A stretch of 64,000 nt of DNA from VAZQ01 sp963744275 (GCA_963744275.1 CAVUSX010000019.1:434001-498000); one strand, 5' to 3'. Positions 36,097-45,266 are shown, counted from the first letter of the stretch. Notes: generated from the sequence alone by a model not told the origin. Made by a program: numbers and translations.

Positions 36097-37033
36097 TCAC
36101 CGCCAGCGGCGGTGCAGCCACAGCCATTGCTCGGGGTGCTCGCGCACCCAGCCTTCGATCACGGTCGTGATCACCTGCATGGTGCCGGCGATGTCGATGC
36201 GGCCCTGCGCATCGCGCGCCGGCGCGATCGGGTCGGTCATCTCGATGAAGAAGCGGTTGCGATCGTCGGCACGGCGCAGACTGCGGGTGCCGTGGATCGG
36301 GCATTCGACGTGGCGGGCGAGCTGCGCGATCAGCGGATTGGCCTTGCAGCGCCGGCCGAAGAACGTGACGTCCACGCCTTTGACGAAATGCTGGTCGACC
36401 AGCATGGCCACGTGCCCGCCCGCCTCCAGCATGCGCCCGAGCCTGACCGGCGCGTCGAGCCCGGTCGCCACCAGCGTGCCCATGCAGCCGGCGCGGATTT
36501 TGAGCACCGCATCGCTGACCGCGCGAATGTTGGGCGGGCGAAACAGCACGGCGGTATCGAGGCCGTGCCGGGCCGCGACCAGCGCCGGCAGCTCCCAATT
36601 GGCGAGATGGGCTGCAAAGATCAGCGCCGGCTTGCCGTCGTGGCGCAGCGCATGAAAGCGCTCCGAGGTCGCCGGATCGGCCACGATGTCGTCTGCCGGC
36701 GTGCTCGGATCGGAGTTGCTCAGGCGCTCGATATGCGCGAACTCGACCGCATAGCGGCCGAGATTGTCCCACACCCCGGCCAGGATCTCCTCGATCTCCG
36801 CCGCCGGTTTGTCCGGGAAGGCGGCCACCAGATTGGCGCGGCCGATGCGATGCTCGGGGAGCCGCGGGCCGAGCTTGCGCATGAAGGAGCCCCAGAAGTC
36901 GGCCGTGCGCCGGCGGTCGGTGAGCCGGATCGCGCGCAGGATCGCGAGCGTGAGCCCACCCGCGCCGGCGTCGATCATCGGCGCCAGCCGCGCGGAGGAG
37001 GGCGCGGCCGAGGGGGTGCTGTTGCATGCGCAT
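36097..37033 (-). CDS. lpxXL: Lipid A very-long-chain acyltransferase LpxXL, N-terminal frameshift likely
   Basis: Transfers the 28-carbon hydroxy acyl chain from AcpXL to the lipid A precursor. The LpxL/HtrB fold is clear: FAAHLANWELPALVA with the catalytic His and Glu, GHVAMLVDQHFVKGVDVTFFG, and EHPEQWLWLHRRWR at the end. The start at 37033 gives MRMQQHPLGRALLRA, after which one extra base near 36986 breaks the frame; without it the protein reads AAAPMIDAGAGGLTLAIL and is about 311 residues. The uninterrupted part begins at a Met at 36978. Last gene of the acpXL cluster; 12 bp after adh. Confidence 0.85.
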
Positions 37034-37045
37034 GGCGTCGCGGCG

Positions 37046-38070
37046 TCAGAAGGTGATGATGATCTTGCCGAACACCTGCCGGCTCTCCAGCCGCGCCAGG
37101 CCGCGTTCGACCTCGTCGAGCGGAAACGTCGCTGTCGATCACCGGCAGCATGCCGCCGGCCATCTTGGCGAGGCTCTCGCGGATGTTGCGCATGGAGGCG
37201 CCGAACGATCCGATGATGCGGTATTGCTGCTGGAACAGCTGCATCAGATTGAGCGTCGTGGAGGGGCCGGAGGTCGCCCCGCAGGTGACCAGCCGGCCGC
37301 CGCGCTTGAGGCACAGCAGCGAGCCGTTGAAGGTCTCGGCCCCGACATGCTCGAACACGACGTCGACGCCCTTCTTGGCGGTGAGCTTGCGCACCACGCC
37401 CTCGAACCGCTCGGTGCGGTAGTTGATCACGTGATCGGCGCCCAAGGCGCTCGGCCTTGGCGGCCTTGGCGTCGTCGCCGACGGTGGTGATGACGGTGGC
37501 GCCGATCGCCTTCGCCATCATGATGGCGGCGGTGCCGATGCCCGAGCCGCCGGCATGCACCAGCACGGTCTCGCCGGCCTCGAGCTTGGCGTTGTCGAAC
37601 AGCATGTGCTGCACGGTCGCGAACGCGATCGGGGCGCAGGCGGCGTCGCGCCAGGCGACGCCGGCGGGAACCGGGATGACCAGGCGCGCCGGCATGTTGA
37701 GCAGATCGCGCGCGAAGCCGTCGACGTGGAAGCCCATGATGCCGGAGATGTTTTCGCACAGATTGTCGCGGCCCTCGCGGCAGGCCTTGCAGGTGCCGCA
37801 GGTCAGTCCGCCGTACATGACCACCGCCTGGCCTGGCGTGAACGCCGCGACGTCCGGCCCGACCGCCGCGATCTCGCCCGCCGCCTCGGCTCCCACCACC
37901 AGCGGCAGCTTGCGCTTGGCGAACGCCATGCCGCGCCAGCCCCACACGTCGATGTGGTTGAGCGCCACCGCCTTGACGCGGATCTGCACCTCGCCGGCGG
38001 CCGGCGGCGGCGGCGGCGCGCGCTCGACGAGCTCGAGCTTGCGATCGGCCACGATGGTGAGCGCACGCAT
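37046..38070 (-). pseudogene. Zinc-dependent alcohol dehydrogenase of the acpXL cluster, two frameshifts
   Basis: Medium-chain dehydrogenase/reductase expected to oxidise or reduce the omega-hydroxyl during C28 acyl synthesis (adh2XL in Rhizobium; role inferred from conserved position). About 340 residues once corrected. Clean pieces: MRALTIVADRKLELVERAPP, the GroES-like part with CGTCKACREGRDNLC, the NAD-binding VLVHAGGSGIGTAAIMMAKA, and GADHVINYRTERFEGVVRKL to the end SRQVFGKIIITF. Extra bases at 37444-37445 (cttggg for ctggg in coding sense) and 37124-37126 (gtttccg for gttccg) break it into three frames. No stop codon lies in the restored frame. Confidence 0.82.
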
Positions 38071-38090
38071 CCCTGAAGCGGCCGTGGCGA

Positions 38091-39373
38091 TCACATCGGC
38101 TCTCGGGCCAGGACCAGCGAGACGTTCTGTCCGCCGAAGCCGAAGGAATTGGAGAGTGCGTGGCGGACCTTGGCGGCGCGCGCCGTGTTGGGCACGACGT
38201 CGAGCGGCAGCGCCGGGTCGGGCACCTGGTAGTTGATGGTCGGCGGCAGGATCTGGCGGTCGAGCGTCATGAGCGTGATCACGGCCTCGACCGCGCCGGC
38301 GGCCGACAAGGTGTGCCCGATCATCGATTTGTTGGAGGAGATCGGCACGCTCTTGGCGCGCTCGCCGAACACCGCCGTGGCGGCGAGGCCCTCCATCTTG
38401 TCGTTCTCCGGCGTGCCGGTGCCGTGCGGATTGACGTAGTCGATGTCGTCGGGGCGAAGGCCGGCATCCGCGATCGCATTGCGGATGCAGCCGATGATGG
38501 GGCGCCCGTCGGGGCTCGAGCGGGTGCGGTGGAAGGAATCCGCCATCTCGCCGCAGCCCTCGATCACGCCGAGGATCCTGGCGCCGCGCGCCATGGCGTG
38601 CTCGAGGCTCTCGAGCACCAGCGCGGCTGCGCCTTCCGCCATGACGAATCCGTCGCGGTTCTTGGAGAACGGCTTGGCGGCCGCCTGCGGCGGATCGTTG
38701 GCGGTCGACAGCGCCGACAAGAGCGAGAAGCGCACCAGCGATTCGGGATTGATCGAGCCGTCGGTGCCGATGCACAAGCGTCGTCTCGGCTTCGCCGCGC
38801 CGGATCGCCTCGATGCCGAGCTGGATCGCCGAGGCGCCGGAGGCGCAGGCGGTCGACAGCGAGATCGGCGAGCCCTTGGTGCCGAACCGCTCGGCCAGCG
38901 CGTCGGCGACCGAGCCGAACATGAAGCGCTGGTAGAAGCGCTCGAAGGGTCCGGTATCGGCACCCCGCACCAGGTCCCGGTTGGTCGATCGCATCGTTGC
39001 TGCCGCAGGCTTGCGCGACGATGCGCCGCTGCGGCCATTCGAGCTCGATCGGCGGCACCGCCAGGAACAGCGGGCCCGGGAAATCACCGCGCGCCCCGAT
39101 CCCGGCATCCCCGATCGCCTCCTCGGCCGCCATCTCGGCCAACCGCTGCGACAGCTCGGGCGAGCTCAGCTCATCGATCGGCACGAAATCGATCGTCCCG
39201 GCGATGCGGGTCTTCAAGCCTTCGGTGGCAAAGCGCGTGATGGCGTGGATGCCGGAGCGGCCGGCGGTGAGCTCGCGCCAATTGTCCGCCGTGCCGACGC
39301 CGAGCGAGGTGACGACGCCCATGCCGGTGACGACGACGATCGGACGGCCGCCCTGATCACGATACCGCGCCAT
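38091..39373 (-). pseudogene. fabF1XL: Beta-ketoacyl-ACP synthase FabF1XL, two frameshifts
   Basis: Condensing enzyme that elongates acyl-AcpXL toward C28. The restored protein has about 426 residues, the usual length, with the whole catalytic triad: Cys in SLSTACASGASAIQLG, His in DYVNPHGTGTPENDK and His in SMIGHTLSAAGAVEAV. It starts at the ATG at 39373 (VVVTGMGVVTSLGVGTADNW). Extra bases at 38981-38982 and 38776-38777 shift the frame twice; translation then continues cleanly to the TGA at 38091. The next gene, adh, starts 20 bp on. Given the intact motifs on both sides, sequence error is the simpler reading. Confidence 0.85.
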
Positions 39374-39403
39374 GATCTTCCCTCTTCAGCTCACATATCC
39401 TTT

Positions 39404-40612
39404 TCAACGGACCGCCTCGAGCAGCGCCAATCCTTCGCCGCGCCAATGCCCGACGCTGGTGACGGCGACCTGCCGCAGCGTTGCATCCATAGCACGCTCG
39501 AAGCCGGTCGGGTCGAAGGAGGCGAACATGCGGCCCTGCTGCAGCGCCAGGGCCGCGAGCGCGACATTCATGGGAAACTGCGCCTCGACCCCATGGCCGA
39601 GATGGGAGCCGGTGGCGCGCATCGCAATAGCGGCGCGCGCGGCCAGGAAGGCGCGCTCCTCGGCGGTGGCGGGCTCGGCGCCGGTGGCGCCCGAGATGAT
39701 CGCGAGCCCCTCCGGAACGAGGCGCGGCGCCACGGCCTCCCACAAGCCGTCCAGCATCGCCGTGATGGCGCCCGGCGTGCGCTTGGCATGTCCGGACAGC
39801 ACGGCCGACAGGCGCGCGAACGGCGTCGCGGCGCGCGCCAGCGCGTGATTCTTCTCCTCGATCACCAGGAAGGCGCCGAGCGAGCCGGACGCCAATCCGC
39901 CGCCGGCGGCCGCCCGTTCCCACAGCGGCTTGAGCTCGCCCCGCCACGCGCGGTGACCCATGACGAACAGCAGCATGGTGGAGATCTGGTCGGCATTGGC
40001 GGAGCCGCCCACCAGCGCGATCTCGCTCTGGCCGGCGGCGATGCGGGCATGGGCGACGCGGATCGCATCGACGCCGGCGGATTCCTCGCCCATGAAGGTG
40101 CGCGAGGAGCCGGTGACGCCGTGCACGATGGAGATGTTGCCGGCCACCAGGTTCGAGAGCTGCGCCAGAAACAATGTCGGCCGCAGATCGTTCATCAGCC
40201 GCTCGTTGAGGAAGGCCTCGGGTCGATCGCTGTTGCGCAATCCCGACAGGATCATCGCGTCGACCGCCGCATCGCGCTCGCCGCCGCCGGCGGCCACGAT
40301 CATGTCCATGCGCGCCAGCAATTCGGCGTTGCCCTTGACGCCGGCGCTGTCCAGCGCGAGCCCGGCCGCGTAGGTGCCGATGCGTTGCCACGCCTCCATC
40401 TGGCGCTGATCGCCCTTCTTGGGGATCTGCTTGTCGAGATCGAGCGCGGCGATCGGATGAATGACGAAGGGCGCCCAGGTGGTCACATCGGCGGGGCGCG
40501 GCGCGGCGTTGAGACCTTGCCAATGCGCCTGCGGCCCTTCGCCCAGCGTCGAGACGATGCCTATGCCGGTGATCCAAGCTTCGCGCGCCGGCTCCGCCGC
40601 CTTCTCAGCCAT
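39404..40612 (-). CDS. fabF2XL: Beta-ketoacyl-ACP synthase-like FabF2XL without nucleophile cysteine
   Basis: A 402-residue thiolase-fold protein of the acpXL cluster, starting at the ATG at 40612 that overlaps the end of fabZXL by eight bases. The N-terminal AWITGIGIVSTLGEGPQAHW is KAS-like. Where FabF1XL has TACASG, this reads VTGSSRTFMGEESAGVDAIR, so the cysteine is missing, and the first active-site His motif (HGTGT) is not found; SHLGHGVEAQFPMNVALAAL keeps the second. This suggests a chain-length-factor-like partner for FabF1XL rather than a condensing enzyme; the alignment was made by eye. Confidence 0.85.
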   Translation of the reverse strand: MAEKAAEPAREAWITGIGIVSTLGEGPQAHWQGLNAAPRPADVTTWAPFVIHPIAALDLDKQIPKKGDQRQMEAWQRIGTYAAGLALDSAGVKGNAELLARMDMIVAAGGGERDAAVDAMILSGLRNSDRPEAFLNERLMNDLRPTLFLAQLSNLVAGNISIVHGVTGSSRTFMGEESAGVDAIRVAHARIAAGQSEIALVGGSANADQISTMLLFVMGHRAWRGELKPLWERAAAGGGLASGSLGAFLVIEEKNHALARAATPFARLSAVLSGHAKRTPGAITAMLDGLWEAVAPRLVPEGLAIISGATGAEPATAEERAFLAARAAIAMRATGSHLGHGVEAQFPMNVALAALALQQGRMFASFDPTGFERAMDATLRQVAVTSVGHWRGEGLALLEAVR

Positions 40613-41078
40613 TGGCCAGCTGCTCCATCGGGAAGGCGAGCGTGGCGGCGGCCTTTTCCATGTGCCGGCGGAACTCCGGGTTCGGGAACTCGACCACCCG
40701 GAAGGTGATCTCCGCGTTGCAGGCGAGCTTGCCGTCGTTGCGGATCTCCGCCTTGGTGCGCGCGAAGCCCGAGCCTTCATGCTCGAGCGCGGCGGTGAGC
40801 TCGAGCGTGTCGCCGGGCTTCACGAACGAGCGCAGCTTCGCTTGATTGAAGGCGGCCAGGAACGGCATGCGGGTAAATCCGGTGATGCCGATGATGAGCC
40901 AGCCCGAGGTCTGCGCCATGCTCTCGAGCAGCAACACGCCCGGCATCAGCGGAAATCCGGGAAAGTGCCCCTCGAAGATCGTGGAGGCGGCCGGAACGGT
41001 GGCTTGCGTGCGGATGGTGCGGTTGCCGAGGTCGAGGTCGACGATCCGATCGATCAGCTGGAAGTATTCGAGACGCAT
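40605..41078 (-). CDS. fabZXL: 3-hydroxyacyl-ACP dehydratase FabZXL
   Basis: Hot-dog-fold dehydratase (157 residues) for the very-long-chain acyl cycle. The active-site His lies in FEGHFPGFPLMPGVLLLESM; the usual Glu of FabZ is E in LLLESMAQTSGW. KLRSFVKPGDTLELTAAL is the family's second strand motif. It starts 10 bp after acpXL and its stop overlaps the start of fabF2XL, so the genes are translationally coupled. Confidence 0.92.
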   Translation of the reverse strand: MRLEYFQLIDRIVDLDLGNRTIRTQATVPAASTIFEGHFPGFPLMPGVLLLESMAQTSGWLIIGITGFTRMPFLAAFNQAKLRSFVKPGDTLELTAALEHEGSGFARTKAEIRNDGKLACNAEITFRVVEFPNPEFRRHMEKAAATLAFPMEQLANG

Positions 41079-41088
41079 GCCCGGGATT

Positions 41089-41370
41089 TCATGCGCCCTT
41101 GGCGGCGACGAGCGCGTCGATATGGGCGCAGAGGTTCTTCAAGACGAAATACTGCTCCGTCGTCGCCTTGCCTTCGTTGACCTCTTGGGTCCACTGCTCG
41201 AGCGGCATTTTGATCCCGAAGGCTTTGTCGATTGCAAATGCGACGTCGAGAAAGTCGAGACTGTCGATACCGAGATCATTGATGGCGTGGCTCTCGGGCT
41301 TGATCGTATCGCGCGGAATATCGCAGGTCTCGGCAATGATATTGGCCACGGCGTCGAAGGTCGATGACAT
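41089..41370 (-). CDS. acpXL: Acyl carrier protein AcpXL
   Basis: Dedicated acyl carrier (93 residues) on which 27-hydroxyoctacosanoate is built for lipid A. The phosphopantetheine serine is S37 in DLGIDSLDFLDVAFAIDKAF. AcpXL-type features are its length above that of ordinary ACP and the tail KNLCAHIDALVAAKGA. It is the first gene of the six-gene minus-strand operon acpXL-fabZXL-fabF2XL-fabF1XL-adh-lpxXL, in the same order as in Rhizobium leguminosarum. The promoter must lie in the long gap to the right. Confidence 0.94.
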   Translation of the reverse strand: MSSTFDAVANIIAETCDIPRDTIKPESHAINDLGIDSLDFLDVAFAIDKAFGIKMPLEQWTQEVNEGKATTEQYFVLKNLCAHIDALVAAKGA

Positions 41371-42190
41371 TGTTAAGTCCTTGATTCACAACTCGTTTCG
41401 AGCGCCGTCCGGCTGCCGCAAATGCACCATGGATGCTCCCGGATCAATCCACCCCGGCGCGCCCCATCCGCGGCTGAAGTCGAGCGCCCGTCATAGCGAA
41501 GAGGGTGCGGGAGTTCAATGGCAAGGGGCGCCCGCCATGCCGGCGCACGCGGCGACTGGCGGCGCTCGCACCGACACCGGAAGGCGGCGTCGTCGAGCCC
41601 GCGTTATCGATAGCGGCCGGTGACGTCAGCAAACCGCCGTGGTCGGGGCCGTTCACGGCACGCGCGCGGCGATGAAATCTCTCGCGCCGTGCAAGCCCGA
41701 CAAAGACCGGGTTCAAGATTTTGCGCTCGCGGCCGCTGGCGACCCCGCCGTTGGCGACCCCGCCGCTGGCGACCCCGCTGCTTGCGGTCTCGCTGCTTGC
41801 GCACTCGCTCTGAGAATCTTCTCGACGGCGATCTCGGTTTGTCTCGCCTGCGGGTGCGACGGCGCTTCTGAGGCGGTTCCGGGGCTCGCTTGGCGTTTGC
41901 ACCGAATCACAGCACAAACCGGAACCATTCCCGTGCGCTCGTGCGGGCTGCTCGCGTTCCGACACCGAGGAGTCGATAAAGTTTACCCGTTTTATTCACA
42001 TCCGAGGAACGAAAGACCGCATGCGACGTTCCCGACTTCGCTCACCGACTTGCAGCCCGCGGTTCTGTCTACTTCCGCACACAACCAAACCCCGCCCTCT
42101 TAATGACACATTGAGCTATCAAACGCCCGGCTTCCCCACAAAACAAGGTTCGACCACGACGGCCTAACGGTCGTCACGACAGCACGGGAG
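41371..42190. other. Long gap before rlpA-like gene, short tandem repeats
   Basis: 820 bp between the divergent acpXL and rlpA-like genes. No open frame with family resemblance was found. At about 41750-41795 a 15-bp unit (ggcgaccccgccgct) occurs three times in tandem with small changes and then decays (gcttgcggtctcgctgcttg). The sequence from about 41960 is less GC-rich and probably carries the promoters. No RNA gene was recognised. Confidence 0.45.
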
Positions 42191-42544
42191 ATGACATTGA
42201 GTATCAGATCGATTTGTTTGTTGGCCGCTATCGTGCAATTCCTTCCGTTCTCCGCCCCCTCGGCCATGGCCCAGAGCGGCGTCGCATCGGTTTATTCCAC
42301 GGAAAGCGGATCGAAGACCGCGAGCGGCGCGCGGCTCAATCCGGGGGCACTCACCGCCGCGCATCGTTCCTATCCGTTCGGCTCGAGGGTCAAGGTCACC
42401 AATCGCAGCAACGGACGCTCAGTGGTGGTCACCGTCAACGATCGCGGTCCGTTCGTTCGCGGGCGCATCATCGATGTGACGCCGGCGGCCGCGCACGCGC
42501 TCGGTTTTTCCGGGCTCACGCAGGTCACGGTCGAGCGCGAATAG
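42191..42544 (+). CDS. RlpA-like double-psi beta-barrel protein
   Basis: A 117-residue exported protein with a signal peptide (ICLLAAIVQFLPFSAPSAMAQ) and a single RlpA-like barrel: GVASVYSTESGSKTASGARL, LTAAHRSYPFGSRVKVTNRS and VTVNDRGPFVRGRIIDVTPA, including the conserved Asp of the lytic-transglycosylase-like site. It lacks the SPOR domain of E. coli RlpA. It may cleave or bind peptidoglycan glycan chains in the periplasm. The ATG at 42191 directly follows gggag; a TTG at 42197 would have better spacing, so the start is unsure by two codons. Confidence 0.88.
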   Translation: MTLSIRSICLLAAIVQFLPFSAPSAMAQSGVASVYSTESGSKTASGARLNPGALTAAHRSYPFGSRVKVTNRSNGRSVVVTVNDRGPFVRGRIIDVTPAAAHALGFSGLTQVTVERE

Positions 42545-42681
42545 CGCCTATTCCGGGAGCGCAGCGGCCGGGCAAGCCGCGAGTGCAAGAGTCTTCGGCA
42601 ATACGCTCGAGCGGTTTTCGGCCACTGGTCGAGAACCGCTCTCGATGCCGGGACGCGCGCGGCGGCCAAGCCGCATCAAGA

Positions 42682-43083
42682 TCAATCCTGCGGCCGGGTC
42701 GGCACGGCGATCGGCGCGCAGTTGCGCCGTCCCGAAAGAAAGCAATCCTGCAAATTCCGATTTTCGATGAGCTTGGTGCTCAACCAGACCCCGCCCCCGA
42801 TCAGCATCGCGGCGATCAGGAGGGTGAGCAAATTCATCGTCATGCGGTGGCGATAATCGTCGCTGGTCTCGGTGCGCTCGTATTTGGCGAGGTCGTCGAC
42901 CGGGCTGTCCGGCTCCGCCACCGGCGGCCACCGCCAGCCGCCACGCGGCGGCGCCCCGCGCGGCCGGAAGCGAACGACGCGGCCACCTTGGTCGTCAGGG
43001 GGTATGGGATCGGGTTTCACGTTGTCGCCGAACGGATTGCATGCACTGCTTTGAGCGGACGGCTTCTCCTTGTTTCTCAACAT
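42682..43083 (-). CDS. Hypothetical single-pass membrane protein
   Basis: A 133-residue protein starting at the ATG at 43083. A polar, Pro- and Arg-rich cytoplasmic half (GGRVVRFRPRGAPPRGGWRW) with a short acidic segment (DDLAKYERTETSDDYRHRM) leads to one transmembrane helix, TMNLLTLLIAAMLIGGGVWL, and a short tail with two cysteines (CFLSGRRNCAP). Similar proteins occur in Bradyrhizobium and relatives with no known function. No operon partner. Confidence 0.7.
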   Translation of the reverse strand: MLRNKEKPSAQSSACNPFGDNVKPDPIPPDDQGGRVVRFRPRGAPPRGGWRWPPVAEPDSPVDDLAKYERTETSDDYRHRMTMNLLTLLIAAMLIGGGVWLSTKLIENRNLQDCFLSGRRNCAPIAVPTRPQD

Positions 43084-43356
43084 AGCACGAAAGCAGGAGT
43101 TGCAACCGCATATGGGGATTCCCTCGCGCTTGGAAATCCCGTCCGACACCCCTTTCCGGTGCGGTTTGCGGTTCGGTCATGGGAGAGTTGCGCGATCGGC
43201 GTGATGTGGGCGCGGAGCGCCCCCGATGGTATCATGGAACGGGATTGCGGGAGTTGCAGACTTGTTCCGGGATATTGGCGATTCGCTGCCGGAGCGTCGC
43301 CCTGCCCCCCGCCCCGGATGATGGACGGGCCCGCCATCGCGCCGTAAGGTGGCGGC

Positions 43357-43740
43357 ATGGACCGCAGGCTCGCCCGCAGGCTGGTGGCGCTGGCCGCCGC
43401 CTATGCGGTGGCCCTCAACGCGCTGCTGCCGGTCCTGGCCGCCGTTGTGCCGCCCACCGCGATCGGCGCGTTCGGCCTGACGGTCCTTTGCTCCGCCGGC
43501 GGCGCTGAGCCGGGTGGCCCCGAGCGGGGCGCTCCGGCGAGACCACAGCCGCTATGTCCCTGCGGGGCGGCCTGCGCGATGCCGGGCTGTGGCGCGACCG
43601 CGTTGCCGGACCCCGATCCGGCCGGCGCCGGTCCGGTTTGCGTGCCCATCGGGTGGAACGCGCGCCGGCACGACGATCGACCGGCGCCGACGATCTGGCC
43701 CGGCGGCAGCAAGCTCGCCCGTGGTCCTCCGGTCGCCTGA
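43357..43740 (+). CDS. DUF2946-like exported cysteine-rich protein
   Basis: A 127-residue protein with an N-terminal hydrophobic segment (ALAAAYAVALNALLPVLAA) that could be a signal or membrane helix, then VLCSAGG and the cysteine cluster CPCGAACAMPGCG. The pattern resembles the small DUF2946-type proteins found beside copper-uptake or copper-tolerance genes, and the next gene encodes the copper chaperone PCu(A)C, 119 bp downstream. The cysteine cluster could bind Cu(I), which is inference. Family assignment is by layout, not by alignment. Confidence 0.6.
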   Translation: MDRRLARRLVALAAAYAVALNALLPVLAAVVPPTAIGAFGLTVLCSAGGAEPGGPERGAPARPQPLCPCGAACAMPGCGATALPDPDPAGAGPVCVPIGWNARRHDDRPAPTIWPGGSKLARGPPVA

Positions 43741-43859
43741 CGGCGACGCTTCCGGCAATTCGACATTTTTCAATATTCGAGCGACGGGTGCGCGAAGCGC
43801 CTGTGCGGAAATGGAGCTACCCTATAAATCACCAGACCAACAGAGCTTGGAACCTCGCG

Positions 43860-44417
43860 ATGGGGCTGCTGGCCACCATCCTGGCCCTTTCGGGCAGCTT
43901 GGCCCTTTCGGGCGCGGCGTGCGCCGAAACCTATTCGGTCGGTTCGATCGAGATCGGCAATCCATGGGCACGCGCCACGCCCAAGGGCGCCCCGGTCGGC
44001 GGTGCCTACATGACCATCACCAACAAGGGCACCGAGGCCGACCGCCTGGTCGGCGCCTCCTCGCCGGTGGCGAGCAAAGCCGAGGTCCATCAGATGTCCA
44101 TGGACAACGGCGTCATGTCGATGCGCCCGGTGTCGGGCGGGCTCGAGATCAAGCCCGGGCAGACGATCACCCTCAATCCGGATTCGTTCCACCTCATGCT
44201 GATGGGCCTCAAGCAGCCGCTGGCACAAGGACAGCACCTGAAGGCGACGCTCGACTTCGCAAAAGCCGGCAAGCTCGATGTCGAGTTCGTGGTCGAATCC
44301 ATGGGGGCGCAGGGTCCGAGCGCCATGCCGGCCGGCATGCCGGGCATGGATCACGGCACCATGGACCACGGTGCCACAGCCCCGGCCAAGATGAACCCCG
44401 CGATGCAGATGCACTGA
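43860..44417 (+). CDS. Periplasmic copper chaperone PCu(A)C
   Basis: Delivers Cu(I) to the CuA site of cytochrome oxidase in the periplasm. The 185-residue protein has a signal peptide (ATILALSGSLALSGAACAE) and the PCu(A)C core IEIGNPWARATPKGAPVGGA. The metal motif H(M)x10Mx21HxM is visible as EVHQMSMDNGVMSMRPVSGG followed by SFHLMLMGLK. The tail MPGMDHGTMDHGA is Met/His-rich and could bind more copper. The ATG at 43860 is chosen because it gives the signal peptide. Probably co-transcribed with the DUF2946-like gene. Confidence 0.92.
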   Translation: MGLLATILALSGSLALSGAACAETYSVGSIEIGNPWARATPKGAPVGGAYMTITNKGTEADRLVGASSPVASKAEVHQMSMDNGVMSMRPVSGGLEIKPGQTITLNPDSFHLMLMGLKQPLAQGQHLKATLDFAKAGKLDVEFVVESMGAQGPSAMPAGMPGMDHGTMDHGATAPAKMNPAMQMH

Positions 44418-44549
44418 CGCGCGCAGCGATCGTGGCGATCGCCTTCAATCGAGGCGATCGCCACGGAATCATCGATGGAAAGCGTTGCCGGGGCGCGGAA
44501 ATCGAAATGCGCTTCTCGTGCGCTTCAACCAAAGAGAATGGTCCGATTC

Positions 44550-44658
44550 GTAGGCGCGGGCCTTGTGCCCGCCCGCCTCTCCGCGTACGCGGCCCGGCGG
44601 GCGACCGACACCAGGGCGTTTACGCGCGTCTTCGACGGGCTGAGGGTCGCCCCTACGA
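44550..44658. repeat. Dispersed repeat with inverted ends (gtaggggc type)
   Basis: An element of about 109 bp. It begins cgtaggcgcgggccttgtgc and ends gggtcgcccctacg, so the ends are inverted copies. Its centre, gcgtttacgcgcgtcttcga, is shared with the repeat at 1.2 kb and in part with 15.7 kb. It fills most of the gap between the PCu(A)C gene and the convergent carboxymuconolactone-decarboxylase-like gene. Confidence 0.65.
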
Positions 44659-44680
44659 ACACTTAAATTGAAGCACACGA

Positions 44681-45266
44681 CTACGCTTCCGGGAACGGGA
44701 GCGGCTCGCCCTCCGGCGGTCCCATCCGGAACACGTTCAGCATCATGGCGATCAGCACGTAATAGCCGAGGATGCCGACGAGCTCGACCATGCCGTCGTC
44801 GCCCAGAATGGCCTGCAGGCGGGCATAGGTTTTGTCCCCGACCCGCTTGCGCCGGTAGAGCTCCTTGATGAAGTCGTAGACCGCGCGCTCGTCCTTGGGC
44901 AGCGGCTTGGGCATTCGCCCGGCGCGCAGCGCCTTGATGGTCTGCGGCGTCACCCCGGCGCGCTCGGCATGCGGCACATGGGCGTACCATTCGTATTGCG
45001 CCCGCCACAGCTTGGCGGTGAGCAGAATGGCGAATTCGGACAGCCGCGGCGGCACCCGCGTCTTGAGCCGGCAATAGCCGCCCAGCTGCTGGGCCAGCTG
45101 GCCGAACTCCGGGGAATGCAGGAACACCGCGAACGGTCCGCGGATTTGCGTCGCCTGGCCGCGCGGTCCCGATCGGATCGAATTCGATGAGCGCCTGCTG
45201 CGCCGGCGTCAGCCGCTCGGCCGGAATGGCGGGGAGGCGGGGCGGCGGAGGTCTCTTGGCGGGCAT
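44681..45266 (-). pseudogene. Carboxymuconolactone decarboxylase-family protein, frameshifted
   Basis: An AhpD-like all-helical protein, about 194 residues when corrected. The first 40 codons from the ATG at 45266 (GAGG five bases upstream) read MPAKRPPPPRLPAIPAERLT and PAQQALIEFDPIG. After a one-base shift near 45138-45143 the remainder reads FLHSPEFGQLAQQLGGYCRL, SEFAILLTAKLWRAQYEWYA and GDDGMVELVGILGYYVLIAM, typical of the group that resembles 4-carboxymuconolactone decarboxylase but often lacks the CxxC of peroxidases. Here no CxxC is visible. Function unknown. It is divergent from the DRHyd-like/TPR gene. Confidence 0.75.

Noticed and set aside
36097..39108. Single 1003-codon minus-strand frame that seems to fuse a ketosynthase, a dehydrogenase and an acyltransferase
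   Set aside because: The fusion is produced by frameshifts that line the frames up; each part has its own start and stop and matches a separate gene of the acpXL cluster.
41444..42103. Several 60-170-codon frames in the long gap before the RlpA-like gene
   Set aside because: No ribosome-binding sites, low-complexity translation over tandem repeats, and no family resemblance.
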